This document shows positions 8,952 to 12,106 of a DNA stretch of 12,106 nt, piece by piece. Numbering within the stretch: the stretch's first letter is position 1; every line of letters starts with the position of its first letter. The translations under genes and the position numbers were made by a program. The notes under the pieces are model-generated. The model was not told where the DNA came from, did no database searches, and saw only the letters and a program-made list of their open reading frames with translations. The DNA comes from an uncultured Collinsella sp. (GTDB lineage: Bacteria; Actinomycetota; Coriobacteriia; Coriobacteriales; Coriobacteriaceae): the NCBI GenBank assembly GCA_902468045.1, contig CABQXG010000015.1:1-12106 (forward strand). Reading direction: 5' to 3'.

Positions 8952-9575
8952 CTACGCCGCGAGATGCGCGGCAGCGCCGCCCTTCTCGCCCTTACCCTTC
9001 CAGAAGGGCGAGGCGGCCTTCCTCGCCCAGAGCGCCGAGAGGCGCGCAATTTGTTTTGAGGCGGCCCAAGCGCCAGCACCAACGAAGAGCGCCACGCCGA
9101 CGAGGCCGAGCCCCACGCCCGCCGAGGCGAGGGCGTACGGGAAGTGGCCGATGATGACGCCGCTTACGGCAAGCAGGAGCCCAACTACGCCCACGCCCCC
9201 GAGTGCCACCGCGACGATCCACACGCAGAGCGCCAGCACCCAGATGCAGATATAGACCGTGACGGCCACGGCGGCGAAGGCGGCGAGCAGCGGCACCCAC
9301 ACCGGGGAGCCCACGATGGCCAGCACCCACAGCAGCGCGGTGCTGCGCCGGCGCGTCCTCGCGATCGCGCGCGGCACGGCGGGCAGGTCGTCGAGCGTGG
9401 CCTCCGCCACCTCGCCGGGCGTGCCCATGGCGGCCACGGCCTCCTCCTCGCTCATACCGTCCTCCATGCGGTCGGCGATGGCCTCCGCATAGAACGCCTT
9501 GGTCTCCTCCACCTGCTCGGCCGGCAGGCAGGCGAGCAGCTCGCCCAACCGGCCCAGAAACTCATCGCGCGTCAT
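8952..9575 (-). CDS. HAAS-domain (DUF1700) membrane protein
   Basis: A 207-residue membrane protein. Residues 1-75 form the HAAS-like helical domain (MTRDEFLGRLGELL, FYAEAIADRMEDGMSEEEAVAAMGTP), known from proteins encoded beside PadR regulators. Three to four hydrophobic helices follow (about 80-125, 126-150 and 152-172), then a basic, Gly/Ala-rich tail. A TTG at 9590 would be inside the ribosome site; the ATG at 9575, 6 nt after GAGGAGG, is the start and overlaps the PadR gene by 14 nt. In related operons the protein is thought to signal envelope state to or with the downstream DUF4097 protein; the biochemical role is unproven. Confidence 0.88.
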   Translation of the reverse strand: MTRDEFLGRLGELLACLPAEQVEETKAFYAEAIADRMEDGMSEEEAVAAMGTPGEVAEATLDDLPAVPRAIARTRRRSTALLWVLAIVGSPVWVPLLAAFAAVAVTVYICIWVLALCVWIVAVALGGVGVVGLLLAVSGVIIGHFPYALASAGVGLGLVGVALFVGAGAWAASKQIARLSALWARKAASPFWKGKGEKGGAAAHLAA

Positions 9576-9882
9576 GGTGCGCCTCCTCAACGTATGCGTA
9601 AATCTCCCGTACGGACGGCCACTCGGCCAGGAACTCCTCGATGCGCGCTCGCCCGTCGTCCGTGATGCGGTAGTACCGGCGCAGCCGCCCGTTGTGCTCG
9701 GCGGAGCGCGCCGTGATGCACCCGGCCTTCTCCAGGCGCTTGAGCAGCGGGTAGAGCGTCGACTCCGTGAGCCCCATGCTCGCCGGTACGTCCTTCACGA
9801 TCTGGTAGCCGTAGGACTCCTCGCCGGAGACGGCCGCGAGCACGCAGGCCTCCAGGAAGCCGCGCTTCATCTGTGCCTCCAT
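9562..9882 (-). CDS. PadR-family transcriptional regulator
   Basis: A 106-residue winged-helix repressor of the short PadR type (PadR-s2-like). Seen: MKRGFLEACVLAAVSGEESYGYQIVKD, the recognition segment LTESTLYPLLKRLEKAGCI and the wing RLRRYYRITDDGRARIEEF. These are the family's usual signatures. Upstream in-frame codons exist, including an ATG at 9903, but AGGAGGTG lies 5 nt before the ATG at 9882. It is the first gene of a three-gene operon and probably represses its own promoter, as is usual for PadR proteins; the inducer is unknown. Confidence 0.93.
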   Translation of the reverse strand: MEAQMKRGFLEACVLAAVSGEESYGYQIVKDVPASMGLTESTLYPLLKRLEKAGCITARSAEHNGRLRRYYRITDDGRARIEEFLAEWPSVREIYAYVEEAHHDAR

Positions 9883-9902
9883 CCGCACACCTCCTCTCGT
9901 CA

Positions 9903-9940
9903 TATACTATGCTATACACACTATACGATGCAAGGTATTA
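9903..9940 (-). promoter_or_regulatory. Promoter/operator region of the PadR operon
   Basis: An AT-rich island in GC-rich DNA. It contains CTATAC twice at 9-nt spacing (9912-9917, 9921-9926) and ATAC-N8-GTAT (9923-9938). Read on the minus strand, TTGCAT followed after 18 nt by TAGTAT could be -35 and -10. The symmetric ATAC/GTAT pair with an 8-nt spacer is the sort of site PadR dimers bind. Binding is inferred. Confidence 0.5.
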
Positions 9941-10296
9941 GACGTCAACTCTCATCGCGAAGATTCTCCGGCCCCTGCGCGCTGCGAACGTGATATCGCG
10001 GGGCGGTTGGCATTATGCATGAAACGTCAAGTAACGCTCTTTTGATCCACTTCCACTCGGCCCCATATGCCTTGTACAACACCCCCCTTCAACCTTGGGT
10101 TCAAGGGAGCCGCTAGGCTGGGCGTGCCGGACGGTAAGGTCCTGGACGCGATGGTGGACTTCTCCGATGCCATAGGGGTCATGGGTCTACGCCGATGGAG
10201 GCCCACGCACGCGGCAGGGCTCGCCCGTCACCGCTGGTCGCCGGACGGTCCCCACGCTCCGCTCGCCAACGCGCAGGCGACAGCAGCAGTCCAGCG
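9941..10296. other. Stretch without a recognised gene, possible decayed coding remnant
   Basis: About 350 bases with no gene I can identify. A plus-strand reading from about 10085 to 10300 gives a protein-like stretch (GKVLDAMVDFSDAIGVMGL) followed by a composition that looks non-coding; it has no ribosome site before its first ATG (10067). It may be a remnant of a lost gene. A hairpin at 10085-10107 lies inside it. Confidence 0.35.
10085..10107. repeat. Short hairpin
   Basis: CCCTTCAACC (10085-10094) pairs with GGTTCAAGGG (10098-10107) around a 3-nt loop with one C/C mismatch. GGTTCAA resembles a tRNA T-arm core, but no acceptor stem or anticodon arm is present. No T-run follows it on either strand. 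Confidence 0.5.
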
Positions 10297-10512
10297 CTAG
10301 CTGGAGACGCCGGAATGCCCAGAAGATGCGTTTCCCATCACTGCGACAGAGCTTTTTGCAGGGGTGGCAATTTTTCCTAATATCGAGGTCAGCTTGGCTT
10401 CGGTAGCCACCTTGAGAGCATCGCCAATAGACTCTTCCTTTATGCGTTCGGCATAATCGTAGGCAATACCCAAAAATTCCAGTCCCGAGCAACAGGAGTA
10501 CAATTGCTGCAT
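10297..10512 (-). CDS. Possible small protein, 71 residues
   Basis: I do not recognise this one. The reading starts at ATG 10512 (MQQLYSCCSGLEFLGIAYDY) with AGGTGG about 6 nt upstream, continues with a helix-like, charged middle (AERIKEESIGDALKVATEAKL) and ends in a Ser/Gly-rich tail. Its composition is more protein-like than other readings of the same bases, and it is divergent from the LuxR-type gene with only 26 bases between them. It may be a real small gene, or the 5' part of a gene whose remainder was lost. Confidence 0.4.
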   Translation of the reverse strand: MQQLYSCCSGLEFLGIAYDYAERIKEESIGDALKVATEAKLTSILGKIATPAKSSVAVMGNASSGHSGVSS

Positions 10513-10538
10513 TGTTGCCACCTGATGGGAGATGGAAG

Positions 10539-11531
10539 ATGGACTGCGATGGCTACCCACGCGTTCCCATGCCGTTGATGTGCACCGCCTTTGTGCCGGG
10601 GCAGATTGACGCTGCGGTTGCAGGCATTTCCGACCCCGATTCGCGCGCCATTGCCACGGCAGAAGCGCTGTACTTTCGTGGACAGGCCGCCATCGCTGCC
10701 AAGACGGCGCGCCCCTATCTTGACGCCACTGATCCCGCGCTGCGCTATCCTGCATGCTTTATCTGCGGATACGCCAGTCTGTCGCTCAACCGTATCGCCG
10801 ACGCCCGCCGGTGCCTTGCTGGCATCCTCGATACGCCGGCCGACGAGGAATCGCCCGCCATCCACGCCACGCATATCCTGTTCGCCTCGGCCGCGAGCGT
10901 CCTGCTGCACTTGCCTTCCCCGTATTCTGCTGAAGAGTTTTATCCACTTGCGGCGCATCTGCCCGAAGGTCTGCGCCTATTCGCCAGCTACGTGATGGCG
11001 CACGCCTTGTATCTGCGCGGCGAATACGGCCGCAGCCTGGGCATGGCGGAAAACGCCCTGATTATGAAACAGGGAAGCTATCCGATCTCGGAACTATTCC
11101 TGCACCTGGCATGCATGAGCCTCAAGGACATCGACGCCGCAAAAACGCACTTCGGAGCCGCTTGGAACATTGCGCGCCCCGACGGCCTTATCGAGCTCAT
11201 TGGCGAGCACCACGGCCTTTTGCAGGGACTCATCGAGGCATGCCTAAAATCGCAATACCCTGACGATTTCGCACGCATCATCGAGATTACGTATCGATTC
11301 AGCTACGGCTGGCGGCGCATCCACAACCCCGATTCGGGCGAGGAAGTGGCCGACGATTTAACGACCACGGAATTCACCATGGCCATGCTCGCCTGTCGTG
11401 GATGGACCAACGCCGAAATCGCACGCCATATGGGAGTATCGTCGGGCACCGTCAAAAACCGCCTATCAGGAGTGTATGCCAAGCTCGGTATCGGAACCCG
11501 CGCCGAGCTGGTCGCGCATATGTTGCGTTAG
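10539..11531 (+). CDS. LuxR-type transcriptional regulator with helical N-terminal region
   Basis: A 330-residue regulator. The C-terminal 59 residues (272-330) are a LuxR/GerE helix-turn-helix: LTTTEFTMAMLACRGWTNAEIARHMGVSSGTVKNRLSGVYAKLGI (shown only in part: EIARHMGVS and GTVKNRL are the key helices). The first 270 residues are alpha-helical with TPR-like pairs (for example ALYFRGQAAIAA and AHALYLRGEYGRSLGMAENAL), with no receiver domain, no autoinducer-binding domain and no ATPase motif. An ATG at 10512 is upstream, but GGGAG lies 7 nt before the ATG at 10539. Such regulators are abundant in Coriobacteriia and often sit beside the genes they control; the exported protein downstream is a candidate target. 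Confidence 0.88.
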   Translation: MDCDGYPRVPMPLMCTAFVPGQIDAAVAGISDPDSRAIATAEALYFRGQAAIAAKTARPYLDATDPALRYPACFICGYASLSLNRIADARRCLAGILDTPADEESPAIHATHILFASAASVLLHLPSPYSAEEFYPLAAHLPEGLRLFASYVMAHALYLRGEYGRSLGMAENALIMKQGSYPISELFLHLACMSLKDIDAAKTHFGAAWNIARPDGLIELIGEHHGLLQGLIEACLKSQYPDDFARIIEITYRFSYGWRRIHNPDSGEEVADDLTTTEFTMAMLACRGWTNAEIARHMGVSSGTVKNRLSGVYAKLGIGTRAELVAHMLR

Positions 11532-11621
11532 CGACCGGGCTGCCAAGCGCATCGAACGCGTTCCGGAACCCGGCGCTTCGCTCGATTAATTTGGACATTT
11601 TGACCCTTGAACGGCACTACC

Positions 11622-11631
11622 GCCACGTGGC
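11622..11631. promoter_or_regulatory. Palindrome, candidate operator
   Basis: GCCACGTGGC is a perfect 10-bp palindrome in the gap between the LuxR-type gene and the exported-protein gene, 56 bases before the latter's ATG. It could be a binding site for the neighbouring regulator. A palindrome of this length can occur by chance, so this is weak. Confidence 0.35.
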
Positions 11632-11686
11632 ACCTTCTCGCAAAATTGGATTATTTCCTCCGATATTTGCGGGATGGGAGCCAAAG

Positions 11687-12106
11687 ATGCTTGATCGCCG
11701 TTCGTTACTTGTTGCCGGAGCGTCCTCGCTGGTGAGCATTATGTTGCCGCGCGTGCCGGGAAGCGCAAACGCCTTCATATTGCCGTTCGCGCCCACCGAA
11801 GCCTATGCCGACGAAAAAGACCCCTTCAGGGTGCTCGTTCTCTCGCGCACCATGTTTGGTGTGGTCGTGGTCGACGTCGCCAACAAGAATACGCCCATCA
11901 CGGGTGCCCAGGTCACGCTCACATCGCGCTATGCCGCAGGCAAGCAGCTCGCCGCCACGACCGATGACGAAGGCACCGCCATCTTTGAGGTCGCGCCACT
12001 TTCGGAAGGCTATGTAGACGAGGCGACGCTTCTCGACGCGTACGACTTTAACGGCGGCATCTCCATTAGCATGGCGGGCTACCGCGATGTCGAGATTACC
12101 CTTGCG
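11687..12106 (+). CDS. Exported protein with carboxypeptidase-regulatory-like domain (partial, 3' end outside window)
   Basis: The first 140 residues of a protein that is still open at the window edge. The N-terminus DRRSLLVAGASS has twin arginines followed by a hydrophobic stretch, a Tat-like signal, with possible cleavage after SANA (29) or AYA (41). Residues about 47-140 look like a beta-sandwich of the carboxypeptidase-regulatory-like or prealbumin type: FGVVVVDVANKNTPITGAQV, TTDDEGTAIFEV and a later strand GYRDVEITLA. GGGAG lies 6 nt before the ATG. Cell-surface or secreted function is likely; the rest of the protein, and so its activity, is outside the window. Confidence 0.8.
   Translation, partial: MLDRRSLLVAGASSLVSIMLPRVPGSANAFILPFAPTEAYADEKDPFRVLVLSRTMFGVVVVDVANKNTPITGAQVTLTSRYAAGKQLAATTDDEGTAIFEVAPLSEGYVDEATLLDAYDFNGGISISMAGYRDVEITLA

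Noticed and set aside
8640..9059. Continuation of the transposase reading to 9059
   Set aside because: It runs antisense to the short membrane protein and HAAS genes and has no integrase core motifs.
10085..10107. tRNA T-arm or phage attachment site
   Set aside because: GGTTCAA alone is not enough; there is no acceptor stem, anticodon arm or CCA end nearby.
11545..11578. Hairpin after the LuxR-type gene (AAGCGC/GCGCTT with inner GTTCCGGAAC)
   Set aside because: The outer stem is only 6 bp with a large interior, and no clear T-run follows, so it is too weak for a terminator call.

Overview
The window most resembles accessory-rich chromosome from a Coriobacteriia member (Actinomycetota), probably Collinsella or a close relative. 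This is inferred, not searched. The pointers are moderately high GC with strong Shine-Dalgarno sites, a 4Fe-4S/CxxC redox operon typical of strict anaerobes, a LuxR-type regulator with a long helical N-terminal part, and a PadR-HAAS operon. Both window edges cut through genes.

Layout. (1) Bases 1-2315, minus strand: 5' part of a fused ABC transporter (ATPase plus FtsX/MacB-like permease). (2) Bases 2459-4612, minus strand: a tight operon of a 48-residue CxxC membrane peptide, a NapH/MauN-like polyferredoxin membrane protein and a TlpA-like thioredoxin lipoprotein, closed by an intrinsic terminator. The small gene starts at TTG and overlaps the second gene, whose best start is also TTG. (3) Bases 4703-6525, plus strand: an OmpR-type response regulator and sensor kinase, overlapping by 4 nt and divergent from the redox operon. 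(4) Bases 6694-7990, minus strand: a cytoplasmic trypsin-like serine protease overlapping a two-helix membrane protein, with its own promoter near 8081-8110. (5) Bases 8211-8640: a long hairpin and the 5' remnant of an IS481-like element whose start site lies in a hairpin. (6) Bases 8655-9882, minus strand: PadR regulator, HAAS-domain membrane protein and a short membrane protein that looks like the cut-down N-terminus of a DUF4097-type protein, its end lying beside the IS remnant. (7) Bases 9883-10538: mostly non-coding, with a possible 71-residue gene. (8) Bases 10539-12106, plus strand: a LuxR-type regulator, then the start of a Tat-like exported protein with a carboxypeptidase-regulatory-like domain.

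How the genes work together. The redox operon reads as an electron path: a membrane polyferredoxin passes electrons outward, the small membrane CxxC peptide may relay them as thiols, and the lipoprotein thioredoxin acts outside the membrane. The divergent two-component system is a natural candidate regulator. The protease/two-helix pair is a self-contained module beside mobile-element debris and is the least explained gene pair here. The PadR operon is a classic envelope-stress-like arrangement that appears to have lost its terminal effector domain.
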